Source of the DNA: Heterocephalus glaber | Lineage: Eukaryota > Chordata > Mammalia > Rodentia > Bathyergidae | Length of the DNA: 64,000 nt | Reading direction: 5' to 3' | Assembly: GCF_000247695.1 (NCBI RefSeq) | Contig: NW_004624795.1 | Location: 10,277,012-10,341,011, forward strand | Shown here: piece after piece, positions 1-10,264 of the stretch | Layout of the letters: each line of letters begins with the position of its first letter | Position numbering within the stretch: the stretch's first letter is position 1 | Made by a program: the position numbers and the translations under genes | The notes under the pieces: generated by a model | What the model was told of the DNA's origin: nothing | Seen by the model: only the letters and a program-made list of their open reading frames with translations | The model's database searches: none

Positions 1-90
1 CATGTTCATAGCAGCACAATTTGTAATAGCTAAAACTTGGAAACAGCCCAAATGCCCATCAACTGGAGACTGGATAAAGAAAATGTGTTT
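1..90 (+). mobile_element. L1 3' fragment, sense
   Basis: The sequence around ttcatagcagcacaatttgt and aactggagactggataaaga matches the last part of mammalian L1 ORF2 and its 3' flank. It is cut by the window edge. Confidence 0.75.
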
Positions 91-199
91 TGTGTTTTTT
101 TTCCAGAATAGTCTTAACTAAAAGGTATCATATTATATATCCTTTTTTGCTCTTGCTCCTTTTTCTTAATTTAAAAATCACATCCTCCTGGTCACTTCA

Positions 200-287
200 T
201 TTTTTTTTTTTTGGTGCCGGGGGATCGAACTCAGGTCCTTGTGCTTGTGCAGCAGGCGGCGAAACCACTGAGCTAAATCCCCGGCCC
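200..287 (-). repeat. ID-type SINE
   Basis: Read on the - strand it starts GGCCGGGGATTTAGCTCAGTGG (tRNA A-box), has GAGTTCGATCC (B-box) and ends GGCACC plus an A tail, seen here as a T run at about 200-212. It separates two L1 fragments. Confidence 0.9.
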
Positions 288-299
288 AACTCCATATTA

Positions 300-600
300 A
301 AGATTTTCCTTGCTCCTTGTTAAAACTTCATAGTATTCCATGCTGTGTGTATGTACCATGGTTTATTCAGCCAGTAACTTCTTGGTGGTCATTTGGACTG
401 TTTGCAATTTTTGGTGAAGGCAAATTCTGCCAAAATGAAGAGCATAGCATATAAATAATTTTGCTTGTTGCCCAAAGGTCTTTGAATAGGGTTGCTGAAT
501 TAGTAGAGAGGCTAATTGTTTTGCTAATGATAACCATATTCTCTCTTTAGAGGTTGTACCATTTCATATTTCCACTATCATTGTTTAAAAGTGCCTCTTT
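300..600 (-). mobile_element. Old L1 3' fragment, antisense
   Basis: Diverged similarity to the reverse of the L1 ORF2 end and 3' region (catagtattccatgctgtgt, then a stretch resembling the first-strand L1 end up to the block near gttgtaccatttcatatttc). Opposite in orientation to the fragment at 1-90. Confidence 0.55.
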
Positions 601-1231
601 TCCAACAGCTTTGTGATCAGAGTATATTATTCAGGTTTTAAGTTTTGTTGAGAAGATAAGTGAACAGTAGTATCTGAATAGTTTTGACTTGTAATTCTCT
701 TTTTATGGTTATAGTTAAGTATGGAGCACAACAATTTTTAATAGCAAAATACTCTTTCTAAATTAAAAAGATAGAACTTTTTTTGAGAGTCATGTGGAGG
801 TGATATTTATTTTGCTTTAAATGTCTACAAGAGTATCAAAGTTTCTTACCGAATTATTAAAATATGTAGTTTTGCTGTCCTTCAGTGGTTGCGGTAATCA
901 ACAAAAAATGAATCTCTTATATCACTTTTAATAAACCTTTAAATTAACTTTAAAACTATTTTCAACATAATTTTCTTAGTTCTATCCAAGAGCCACAAGC
1001 ATTAGTGCTATAAATTCTTTTGTTTTACTTATTTTATAAGACAGCATTAAAAATATAGGAAAGAAAATTCATTTACTTAATTTTCTATTACTATATCTTT
1101 TAAATTTAGTCTCTGGTATGTGTTAAGTACTGTGGGTTGTCTAGATCTAGAATTTGATTTAAGTAGTTTAAAGAAAAATATAGGTACAGATCTCTAGCCT
1201 AACCTATGACTGCTGCCTTACTTTGTCTTAG

Positions 1232-1364
1232 GGATCTTGCCTTTCAGATGATTACGTTTACCAAAGAAACGGGCCTTGGTCTGAAGATCCTAGGAGGAAT
1301 TAACCGGAAGGAAGGGCCATTGGTATATATTCAGGAAATCATTCCTGGAGGAGATTGTTATAAG
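1232..1364 (+). CDS. STXBP4: STXBP4 exon: first half of the PDZ domain
   Basis: The acceptor is tttgtcttag and the donor is AAG followed by gtaaaa. The first base completes a Lys codon begun in an upstream exon, and 44 codons follow (about residues 17-60). The exon contains KETGLGLKILGG, whose GLGL is the PDZ carboxylate-binding loop (the GLGF position), then the strands with VYIQEIIPGGDCYK. An ATG at 1206 lies in frame but upstream of the acceptor, so it is intronic and not the start; the family starts about 16 residues earlier in another exon. The substitution of FTK for the usual IAK just before the binding loop is mild. The exon ends in phase 0. Confidence 0.95.
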
Positions 1365-1386
1365 GTAAAAATAAAAATAAGAGTAC

Positions 1387-1482
1387 TGGGCTGGGGATTT
1401 AGCTCAGTGGCACCGTGCCTGCCTCGCAAGCATAAGGTGCTGAGTTCAATACCTGGTACCAAAATAAATAAATAAATAACGA
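1387..1482 (+). repeat. ID-type SINE close to a splice donor
   Basis: GCTGGGGATTTAGCTCAGTGG followed by tgcctgcctcgcaagcataa and GAGTTCAATACC, with a tail of AAATA repeats. It begins about 22 bases downstream of the exon ending at 1364. Confidence 0.92.
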
Positions 1483-3050
1483 TAATAAAAAAATAAAAAT
1501 ACCACCACTACCCCCATTTAAAAAAAATTACCAGTGGTGAGGCTTACTTTCAGTATCTTTTTAATTTAAACTGCATGTTCTCAGGGAAAGATACAAAAGG
1601 ACTGAAAAATCGCCCTTTACCCTGAAGGAGCTTTATCAACAATTGAATGGATTCTTCATAGATCAAAATAACAGACATGTCAGACTTTAACTAAAATATA
1701 AAACATATATATATTTAGTGTTATGCTGTTCATTTGGTATCCTATTGAGACAAATTATATTTGAAGACATGTTATCACCTACCACTGTGTGGTTGGATTA
1801 AGTTGGATAAGTTGAATTACACTCTTTTAGCTTCTCTTAAATGCATATTAAAACAAAATAACCAAAGTAACAAACAAAATCTACTTATTTCTGAATTTAC
1901 ACTCATTGAATTTGTTAATAATTTCAGTCATTAGTTGCCCACATGAAAAATTAGCTTTAGAATTAAGACCAGAAAATTGCTTTTTTCCTTCACTCTGTTT
2001 TCTTCCTTCCTTTCTATTATTTTTTCTGTTTTTAGGAATTAGAGAGACTTACTTTCCTCTTCAGTGGAGGAATATGTAATATCATGAGTTCTTTGTGCTG
2101 TGGTCACTAAGACACTGAGATCCACATTTGAAGCAAACCTCTAGCAACTTGGTTAACAAACTAGAGCTGTATTTGCCTTATCACTTTTGGATTTCATTTG
2201 CTATTTTTCTTCTACTAATATGTTTATATATTTACTGAAAACTGCCTCTATTTTTGAGGAGATATAAGATATAAGAATTTAACAAAATATTCTATTAATA
2301 TCAAGCTATATAGCAGAAAAAGGATTCACTTAAGTTTGTTCTTGCTGTTGTTTTTCTTGTTTTGGTTAAATAAATATCCTATTCTTACTGCCTCTTCCAC
2401 TGCAAGCACTTATTTAGCAAGCAATTTATCTTTTAACTGGCTCTTTTTTTCCTTACTAAGAAAATAATCAGTTTCTCCAAGAACTTTCCATTTTGCTTGT
2501 TTCAGACTTGTTTAGATAACCACCATCTTTCAAATATGTTTTTTTATTTCTATGTATTACATAATGCTTAGGATATTATAATGATTTAATTTTTGACTGT
2601 TAACTACTAACCAAATAAAAGCATATTCAAGTGTTGTAATTAAACAAATTCAAACAAACAAAAAGTGAATATTCTTTTAAGAAGTGAGATGCTCAGTACT
2701 AATGTAGTTTTAATGCTGAGAGAGGTGTGGAAGGTGTGTGGTGGTGTGTAGGTGTTAAGTATAGCTAAGGTATATCTTAGATTACACTTGATATAATACA
2801 ATAATAGATCAAGGTGCCTGCCAACTAGCACGAATTTGCTTTTAAGATAAGATGTGCTTTTTTATTTCTGTGAAAAATATTTTCAGCTCAGAGTAATAAA
2901 CTGATAACCAGTGGTGCTGAATGACTCTTTATTGCAGCCAACAATTGCAAAGTAGGAAATTATACCCGCGAAATACACTTTGTCTTCTTGGCTGTCTTAG
3001 AATTTCATTGAAAAAGTAAAATTAAAACTTTCTAGCAGTATATTCTCTAC

Positions 3051-3071
3051 TCACCACTAGAGGGCAGCACA
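3051..3071 (+). promoter_or_regulatory. Candidate CTCF-binding site
   Basis: tcaccactagagggcagcac contains CCACTAGAGGGCAGC, which fits the core CTCF consensus CCAC-N-AG-(A/G)-GGGC-(A/G)-GC on the + strand. It lies in an AT-rich intron and stands out from its surroundings. No binding data are available here. Confidence 0.55.
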
Positions 3072-3721
3072 GAGTTATTAATGGTCTTGTGATAGTCGAT
3101 GAAAGAAAACAACCAAAATAGAGAAAGATGTAGAAAAATAAGTAATTTTCTAGGGCTTACATTTATTTTTTAATATTTCCTCAAGATGGAAAGATATGCA
3201 TTTGTATGTAAATGCAAAATGGATGCGACTTTATTTTAAAATAATAATATATTTATATTGTTTTAAATACTGTTTTAGCCATGTTAATAAATCTCTCATC
3301 TGTACAAAATTACTATATAGTAGCTATATTCATAGAAGAAATACGTGGTTAGCCATGCTCTGCACAAATGTCTTCCCCCTAGCAAATACAAGAATACAGT
3401 ATTGGTTCTGTAGAACCAAAATATTGTATTTCTTTGAAAAACATATTTAGAATTTATGGACACAGTTTTCCAGTTGAAATAGGAAAAAAGTTTACTCTTG
3501 TTCTCAGAGCTAGAGGCAGCCTGTAGGTTGAGAGCAAATATACCAGATAGTGATTTAAAGAAATATGAGAAGTCCAAAGCCCATTTTATCCCCTCAGTTT
3601 TTCCACTATCCATCTGGAGTCCTCAGTATTTCGTCTTAAGACATTTTGCTGGCCTAGACACTCTTTCAAACATCATGCACAATAATATAATTTTCTGACC
3701 AAAATTCTGACTTGGATTTCT

Positions 3722-3828
3722 GAGACAGGGTCTCACTACGTAGTTCAGGCTGGCCTTGAATTCAAAATGATCCTCCTGCCTCAGCCTCCCGAGTGCTAGG
3801 ATTACTGGTATGGGCCACCACGCCCAGC
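3722..3828 (-). repeat. B1-type (7SL-derived) SINE
   Basis: It starts tgagacagggtctcactacg and ends gggccaccacgcccagct, the reverse of B1/Alu-like sequence. It is flanked by a 15-base duplication, ctgacttggatttct, at about 3707-3721 and 3828-3842. Confidence 0.92.
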
Positions 3829-3919
3829 TGACTTGGATTTCTTAAAGGCAACTCAAAATCAATACTTCTGAGGCAGAATCTGTGATTTTTACCTCACATC
3901 TCCCTCTTCTCATCTCTTC

Positions 3920-4313
3920 TCAGTCAAGGCCTCTTCCGGTGATGGGTAGCACCTTCCACTTGTACAAAGTTAGAAAACCTGCCAGCTTCCTAGCTACTTC
4001 CTCTTCCATGGCAATCATATTCAGCTCAGCAGCCCATATTGTTGACTCTAATGTCTTTTTAGCCTGTCGGTCTTTTTGCTCTCTACTCTTACCATAGCTT
4101 AAACCAGCATCAGTTTCTGTCAGCCCTCTCAGTAGCTTTGCCTGCTTTACTGCACCATGCCTGCTTTCCTCCCTCACTAATACTTGGTTGCCTGCAGGGC
4201 TCAGGATGCTGTGGCTTGTGCCCCAACTCCTGTAGCTCCCCATCAGACATTTCCTTATTGTGATGCATTACCCCTACCAATTGCTCAATATTAATGAATG
4301 GTCTTTTGGTCAT
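3920..4313 (-). pseudogene. Interrupted protein-like reading frame, unknown
   Basis: On the - strand two overlapping frames each carry protein-like sequence: NIEQLVGVMHHNKEMSDGE in one (4110-4313) and STIWAAELNMIAMEEEVARK in the other (3920-4243). Switching between them would give a longer product, as expected of a decayed retrocopy or an old mobile-element gene. I do not recognise the family and found no splice structure. It may equally be chance. Confidence 0.25.
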
Positions 4314-4439
4314 TCTGTCATATTTCTCGAGGTTACCAACCTCCCCATTTCCTAAAAGAGGCCACTTTATTCCTCACCTCATGTACTATCCCATTAGAAT
4401 GAAAACAGCATCCTCTTCCCATTCCATTACTTCCAGATA

Positions 4440-4750
4440 GCAATTCTATGACTCTTTCCTAAGGGCTCTGTTCCCCGTTCTCTTCCAGTATGTCTGGAAA
4501 TAAGACCTGGTGTTATTTTTTCTTTATGTATTCTTAGGTTCTTTTCCTTTCCTTTATATCCTATTCCAAAACACTCTCAGTTTATAATGATACATACATA
4601 TCTGTGGTTATTTTTTAACATACATGTCTGTGCTCAACACAAGACAGCATGTTTCCTAAGGGCAAGGATTCTATCTGATTTTATTTATATAATTTCCTTG
4701 GTATGATGCATACACATACCAATTGCTCAAACAATATTAATGAATGGAGT
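4440..4750 (+). repeat. L2-like 3' region
   Basis: The block ctaagggcaaggattctatc, followed by ccttggtatgatgcatacac and ending gctcaaacaatattaatgaa, follows the order of the L2 3' end (stretch on resting-level text, then a terminal repeat of the TGAATGAA kind). Diverged. Confidence 0.5.
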
Positions 4751-5070
4751 TAAAAGAAGAATACCTTCAGTCTACAATTGGTGAAGATATGAGAAAGGAA
4801 TCCAAAGACTTACAAAGGAGCATTCCTTTTAGGAATAGTGAGTTAGTTCAGTCAGAATCAGGCTGTAGACATGGTTTCTGACAATATGACAATGTTATTT
4901 AGTAAACTGCAATACTGTCATATTGGAAATGAACAATGCTGGTAGTTGTTGAACAGAAGTACTTGTGAATAAAATGGTTCGGAATACATTATTATTTCAA
5001 AGTCTAGATGAGTGTCATTGCGAAAGAGCTCAGATTCTGAAGTTTAGCCTGTGAAGTGCTTGGCACATTG

Positions 5071-5300
5071 CCCCCCCCCCCCGGCGGTTGCTCAGTCACT
5101 GCTGAGCCGGAACCTACACTGAGGGAGGGGTCTCGGCACATCCGCTCTTAGTGGCTTCACATATACATTAATCCAGCCGAGGAAGAACTCACTCTCTTAG
5201 AACGCCAGACTTTTCCAGAAATAGCTTTGTTTTCATTTGCAGGTTCCGACTTTTCAACAAGTTCAGAAATTCACATGATCCGCTAAGATCTTATTCTGGG
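5071..5300. other. Poly-C run and CpG-enriched patch
   Basis: A run of 12 C at about 5071-5082 is followed by roughly 230 bases with about ten CpG sites (cggcgg, gccgg, ctcgg, ccgc, gccgag, aacgcc, ttccgac, tccgct) in an otherwise CpG-poor intron. It contains the inverted repeat GCTCAG...CTGAGC at about 5090-5107. No coding potential or recognised repeat. Confidence 0.45.
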
Positions 5301-6829
5301 CACCAAGGGGGAAAAAAACAAACTGCTGTAAATACTTTTTAGAAAGTAAGAAAGTACGTAAAGACCAGAAATTACGGTCAGAATGCATTCTTCTTCTTCT
5401 CTTCTCTGATTCTTATCCTGATGGAAAATGCTACTTCATTATGTTAGGTAATTTAAAACAACATAGGTTAAATGGTCTTCGTGAAAGCTTTTCCTCTGAA
5501 GTGCTAACCCTGGGCAGCCTGGGAGGAGGACTTGGAAGGCTGTAGGTCAGCCTAAACCCCTTGCCCTCCTGTCTTTTCCTAGCCTTTTTCCCTGCAACCC
5601 AGACAGCTGTGATTTCTGTAAGATACATCAATGTGGGAGCTCTCACCGTGTAATTTAGAATTTAGTTCCGAATTCACGGTGAACAAGATTGTGTGCTCCT
5701 CCATCCTCCTTCTCATTGTTTGTGAAGATCTGGCTATTAATCTGCAGAACTCAAATTCAAATTCAGGTCTCTGATTGCTGAACCCTATGCTCTTTCTGCT
5801 TCAGTCCCTTGCCTCGAAAGGCTTCTACCTACCTAAGTGAAAAATACCTGCCACCTGGTTAATAGTCATTGTAGAATTTTCCCTTTTCAAGGAAAGTTAA
5901 TAAAAGGAAAGAATTATTAATACTGAGAATGTTTATATTTAAAAAATCTAATTATTACCATCTTCTACCAGAATTCTAAAAGAAACTTTCCCTGTCAGTA
6001 TCTTTTAAATGCTTTGATCGAGTGACATAGTAATTTATTTTATCAGGCAAGCTTTGGGATACAAATTGATGGTAATGTAGTCATTAAATTTCATTTAAAA
6101 CCTATTTTACTAAAATGTTTCTAAAAAGGAATTATTTTGTAGATTCCCTTGATTTAGAGCTGAACTTAACAATTTATAAAGCGTAATAAAATGAACACTG
6201 GTGAACCCATGTCGACTGACTTAATGAGAAAGAGAAAAGTGAACTACTATTGAGACAGTCTGTGCTTTTCCTAATCACACACTCCCCCCTCAATCCCAAG
6301 GAATGAACCCTCCCTAGAAATGTAGTTATTTCTCCCTGGTTTTTATTAGCTTTTGTTACCATTTCATCTTGACCTTCCATGAATGAATGTCCTTAAACTA
6401 AAATTTAGTATATTAAATTACAGATGAATGGCCATAAGCATCTGAGTGTATGTGTGTAAATGACTAATAAATATAATGAACAATGAAATTAATATGATTT
6501 AATAAGATTTGGGCCCAGCCATGCAAAACTGTGATTATAATATCTTAGAAAATTAGCCTTTCTGTTTTATTGAACATGAAAGAAAGATCCATATGTTAGG
6601 TACTTTCTCCATATTACTTAGTTTTTTCTAGCATTGTTATTGTACATTTCTCCCCGTATATTTGCCAAATGTAAGGAAATCAGTGACTTAGGGCTATGCC
6701 CATTGTATGTTATATTGTCTGACCGATATATTTAATCATATATTTACAGAAAGTCCAAGTTAATTTTCCGATTTTATATACTTTAAAGTCAAATTGCCTT
6801 TTTTGCTTGAAGTTTTTGTTTATTTGTTT

Positions 6830-6956
6830 TTAGGCAGTATCTTACCATATAGTTAGGCCTTGAACTCATTATCTAGCCCAGGCTGGCCTCAAACTCGAGG
6901 TGATCCTCCTGCCTCAGCCTTCCAAGTGCTGGGATTATAGACATACCACACCCAGC
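6830..6956 (-). repeat. B1-type SINE
   Basis: ttaggcagtatcttaccata through ctggcctcaaactcgaggtg to cataccacacccagctgg, reverse B1. Short direct repeats ttgaagttttt flank it (about 6807-6817 and 6960-6970), but they are imperfectly placed. Confidence 0.88.
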
Positions 6957-7083
6957 TGGTTGAAGTTTTTTAAGTGTTTTTATTTCAGAAGGATTATAGG
7001 ATCATTATACATTTAGAGCGTAAACCTCTTATAAATTATTTGAAATAATATGTTCCTAAAAGTTCTTTTTGATGAATGTTTCA

Positions 7084-7141
7084 TATTTATTATTATTATT
7101 TATATTATATTTATATATTATATTTATTTATATTTATATTA
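7084..7141. repeat. TA/TTA-rich simple repeat
   Basis: Stretch of tattattattatttatatta units in an AT-only segment; a microsatellite. Confidence 0.85.
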
Positions 7142-7384
7142 TTTCTTCTGTATTCATCAGCCAGTGGAAGAGATAATACTACATACTGGTATCTTTTAAA
7201 AAAGAAAACATAAGTAACTATTTAGGAATAAAATTGCAATAAATCACCATTTTATAAGTAAAGCAGTTCAGATCAAAGCTGGATTATTTTAGGCCTATAT
7301 TTTAGCAGATAAGACTTTAAAGTGAAATGTTTCCTTGAATTGTGGAAGTTATTTCAGTACCATCAGAGTGAAAAATCTAGCTTT

Positions 7385-7760
7385 TTAACCTTACATGTGA
7401 GTCAGCCTTCTGTCACTCTAACAAGTACATGAAGTAATCAGCTTATGAAGAGAGGATTTATCTGGGTTCACATTTTTAGGGACTGCAGACCATAGTCAGC
7501 TGGCCTGTTGCTTTGGGCTACGTGGCACATCGCTATGGGACATATGGTGAGGCAAAAGCATTCACCTCGAGACAGGGCAGCAAAAGAAAGAAGGAGAGCA
7601 GGGTCTCAGTCTCCAAGGGCTTCCCCCAGGGACCCCCAGGACCTCCCACTAGGCCCTGCCACAAAAATTTCCACTTTTTCCTAATAGTGCCAAGCTGGGG
7701 ACCAAGCCTCTAATACAGGGGCCTTTGGGAGACACTCATGATCCAAACCATAGCACCGTA
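7385..7760 (-). mobile_element. MaLR-type LTR, antisense
   Basis: The reverse strand begins ctatggtttggatcatgag and runs through aggcttggtccccagcttgg and ggcctagtgggaggtc. It ends ttgttagagtgacagaagg. This is the layout of mammalian MST/MLT-type solo LTRs (start TGxTATGGTTTGGAT, then GGxxxGGTCCCCAGC, end resembling TTATAGTAAC...). Solo, with no internal region. Confidence 0.75.
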
Positions 7761-8591
7761 CAAGCTTTGCTCATGGTTACAGAAATAATACTTTCTGCCT
7801 TTGTGCTGTTCATACATAGAGAAGGATTTTAGGACCTGCAAAAGAAAAGGGGTATTTTCTTTAGTTTGAAGAGAAAAAAAACAACTCACTGAGATTCTTG
7901 CCTGATAACTACTTTCACTCCTGCAGTTGATTTGCTCTGTCTTATTCATATCAGGTTAGTTCTGAGCAGAACCAGGACTTAACAAAGACAATGCCAGGCA
8001 GCCACTTAAAATGATTATTAGCAAGGCATGGCAAAAATGCTAGATGCACCGCCAACTAGGCCTCGTCACAGGAGAGACAGCAGATCAAATAGAGGGTGAT
8101 TCATCATGGGTAGGATCAATACAGTTACGGTACTTTACTAAACTTTTAAAAATTCAGCCCATGTATTCTCCAAATCCACCTTGAACAGTTTGGTGGAAGA
8201 AAAGATGCATGAATACTCAGAAACTAAAGTAAATTAGTCTTTTTTTCTGAAATGTCCCGTGAGTGTTTGGCGTATTTATCACAGAATCAAAGCTTTACCA
8301 GTCTCGTAGTGCTGAATGTTTGAAACAGGTCTCCTTTCCTGCTCTACAGACATATCTCCTAATATAAGCAGGATTCCTTAGCCTGTAAATTTATTCATGG
8401 ACTACATGAGCCATGTAATTTTATTTATGCATCTTGCCAAATTAGGCTTTGATCAAGACATTTTGCTATTGAGATTCTCTTAAGTTTTTGAGACATTCTT
8501 CCCCAAAACTTGTTTCATTGCATTCCAGCACTTTTTAAAAAAAAAAAAATCACTTCATTAATTTCTTTATAAATGTTACTGTTTTTGTTAG

Positions 8592-8698
8592 GATGGACGT
8601 TTGAAGGCAGGAGATCAGCTTGTCTCAGTAAACAAGGAATCTATGATTGGTGTGTCATTTGAAGAAGCAAAGAGCATAATTACCAGAGCCAAGTTGAG
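8592..8698 (+). CDS. STXBP4: STXBP4 exon: second half of the PDZ domain
   Basis: The acceptor is tgtttttgttag and the donor is AG followed by gtaatg. The exon encodes 35 codons plus two bases (about residues 61-95). It begins DGRLKAGDQLVSVN, the conserved PDZ turn and strand (G-R-L-x-x-G-D-x-L-x-x-V-N). It continues through the alpha-B helix, SFEEAKSIITRAK, whose first helical residue (SF position) lines the peptide groove. The start is phase 0, joining directly to the previous exon, and the end is phase 2. The intron that follows is only 189 bp, in contrast to multi-kilobase introns elsewhere. Confidence 0.96.
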
Positions 8699-8887
8699 GT
8701 AATGATTCTATGCCTGAGATAGAATGAGTCATTTAGCTTGTCTCATTAAAAATAGTAATTTAAGATATCTTGAGTTCGTTAGACCTTGAACAAAATATTT
8801 TTAATAATATTTGAAACATGATTTTAGAATTCAGTTGTATTATATCCACTGCATATCAAAAAAGTGATTTTTTTTTTTTAATGGTAG
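8699..8887 (+). other. STXBP4 short intron (189 bp)
   Basis: GT at 8699 and AG at 8887, with a T-rich tract directly before the acceptor. No repeat is recognised in it. Confidence 0.9.
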
Positions 8888-9104
8888 GTCCGAATCTACT
8901 TGGGAGATAGCATTCATAAGACAAAGATCTGATGGCAGCCATCCAAAAAATCTGTCCTGTACATCCTTGTTACAAGCTTCAGAATATGGACCTAAGGCCG
9001 CAACATGTAATCTTCTTTCTTCTCCCTGGGAAGAATTCATTCCACAGACCTCATCTACTCCCAAAACTCAAGATGCCATCCTACCTTCCTCTAAGATGAG
9101 TCAG
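8888..9104 (+). CDS. STXBP4: STXBP4 exon: last PDZ strand and S/T/P-rich linker
   Basis: The acceptor is a T-rich tract ending atggtag and the donor is CAG followed by gtagtc. The first base completes an Arg codon, then 72 codons follow (about residues 97-168). The start, STWEIAFIRQRSD, is the closing beta strand of the PDZ domain. The rest is a low-complexity linker with many Ser, Thr, Pro and Lys residues (SSPWEEFIP, SSTPKTQ) and is likely disordered. This linker is the least conserved part relative to recalled human and mouse proteins, but the SSTPKT motif is kept. Read in isolation, a reading frame runs past the donor into the intron; that extension is not coding. Confidence 0.93.
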
Positions 9105-10185
9105 GTAGTCTTAAATTTCTCTGCATACATCCCTTATGCTTTTCCTGTTGGTGAAATAGATACAGAATTGTAATTTCGGGAACACTTTTGTTAACAGATT
9201 AATATTTCCTTGAAAGATTTCTTTTTTTCTGGTTTAGACTTGCCAATAAACATAATTTTTCAAATCAAAGTGTCCTATGTCAAGAAGCACAATCAGTCAG
9301 ACAGTGTCAGCATGACAAAGTGCTACCACAAGGATACAACTTGACATCACTCAGAACTATGTTAACAATGTAATATTCAGTTTTAGGTAGTCTCTAATTA
9401 TCATTTTTATTTTCTCCTGGACAGATGCTAGGTAACTAGTTTTTTTTTTTTCTCTTAGCTTCTTTGCTACACAGTGAAGCTAATTCTAATCATCCAATCT
9501 AGGTGGGTACAGTATTGCTTTCATGTGTGTACACTAGAAAACAGCCCTATTGAAATCATGCAAGGTGGAGGATTTCTAATATCAAAATAATACAACCAAT
9601 TACTAAAGCTATATTATCCTAAAAAATAAGAGTTATAAAATAGAGTATATATTCTTTGGTTTTTGTTTTTTGTTTTTTTTGGTACCGGGGATCAAAACTG
9701 GGACCTTGTGCTTGTGAGACAGGCAGAGGAACCACTGAACTAAAACCCCGGCCCTAGAGTATATATATTCTTTAAGTCTGCATTAACTATAAGATAACAG
9801 AGGAAACTCAAGTAGGCTTTCAGGCAATGGAATAAATTCTTTAAGAGTAACTTTGCTTTTAGATACATGCTGATCAGGGACAAGGTGTAAGATTTTCTGT
9901 CGGCCCCTTATACTGTGTCATTTGGTTTTATAATGTCTTTAAAAAGACAAAGTACATGGCCTTATGTTTTGTTATCCTTGGACACAGTAGAGCTGAAAGT
10001 GGTTCTTATCTTTAATTTGAAATGCTTTATTTGAAGATGAATATACCAAAACTTTAGAGGTTTTACATTTCTGGGATATTGCTTTAATCTCTTTGACCAT
10101 GCTTTTTATGTTAGTGTGAATATCTAGTCTGGTCTTTGACCTACTTTAGAAAATGACATTGCATGTTCCTCACTTTCTTTCACAG
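9105..10185 (+). other. STXBP4 intron, 1.1 kb
   Basis: It contains one ID SINE (9661-9754). The rest, 9105-9640 and 9775-10185, shows no repeat or coding signal that I recognise. Confidence 0.75.
9661..9754 (-). repeat. ID-type SINE with target duplication
   Basis: ggtaccggggatcaaaactg and caggcagaggaaccactgaa are reverse ID sequence; a T/TTTTTG tail lies at the left. Direct repeats agagtatatattcttt (about 9642-9657) and agagtatatatattcttt (about 9756) mark the target site duplication. Confidence 0.93.
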
Positions 10186-10264
10186 ATAAAAACTGGATAT
10201 GAGAAAGCAGAATATATTCCAATTACTTCTTCAGACAACAGCTCTACAGATATGGCTAATTCAG
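10186..10264 (+). CDS. STXBP4: STXBP4 exon: linker
   Basis: The acceptor is a clean polypyrimidine tract ending tttctttcacag and the donor is TCAG followed by gtaaaa. The exon gives 26 codons plus one base (about residues 169-194): IKTGYEKAEYIPITSSDN and a Ser/Thr/Asn-rich tail. It aligns with the IKTGYNK...PITS segment of the human protein. No domain is known here, and it is probably part of the flexible connection between the PDZ and the helical region. The phase (0 in, 1 out) fits both neighbours. Confidence 0.9.

Larger units (their letters stand above)
1..1231 (+). other. STXBP4 intron (3' part): L1 fragments and an ID SINE
   Basis: Upstream intron of the first visible exon. It holds an L1 3' fragment on + (1-90), an ID SINE on - (200-287) and an older L1 3' fragment on - (about 300-600). 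From about 600 to 1200 I see only AT-rich sequence with no recognisable repeat or coding signal. No N-terminal STXBP4 exon was recognised here. Confidence 0.7.
1365..8591 (+). other. STXBP4 intron, 7.2 kb
   Basis: It contains an ID SINE starting about 22 bases after the donor, a CTCF-like motif (3051-3071), a B1 (3722-3830), L2-like DNA (about 4440-4750), a poly-C/CpG patch (5071-5300), a second B1 (6830-6956), an AT microsatellite (7084-7141) and a MaLR LTR (7385-7760). I recognise nothing specific in 1500-3040, 3080-3700, 5300-6800 or 7770-8590, apart from short A/T runs. Confidence 0.8.

Noticed and set aside
1206..1475. ATG at 1206 giving a PDZ-containing 89-residue frame
   Set aside because: The ATG lies before a proper splice acceptor (tttgtcttag) and the frame runs past the donor into an ID SINE; the family places the start in an earlier exon.
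8967..9173. Open frame continuing past the exon end at 9104
   Set aside because: The donor CAG|gtagtc is in the expected place, and sequence after it does not align with the family; intron read-through.
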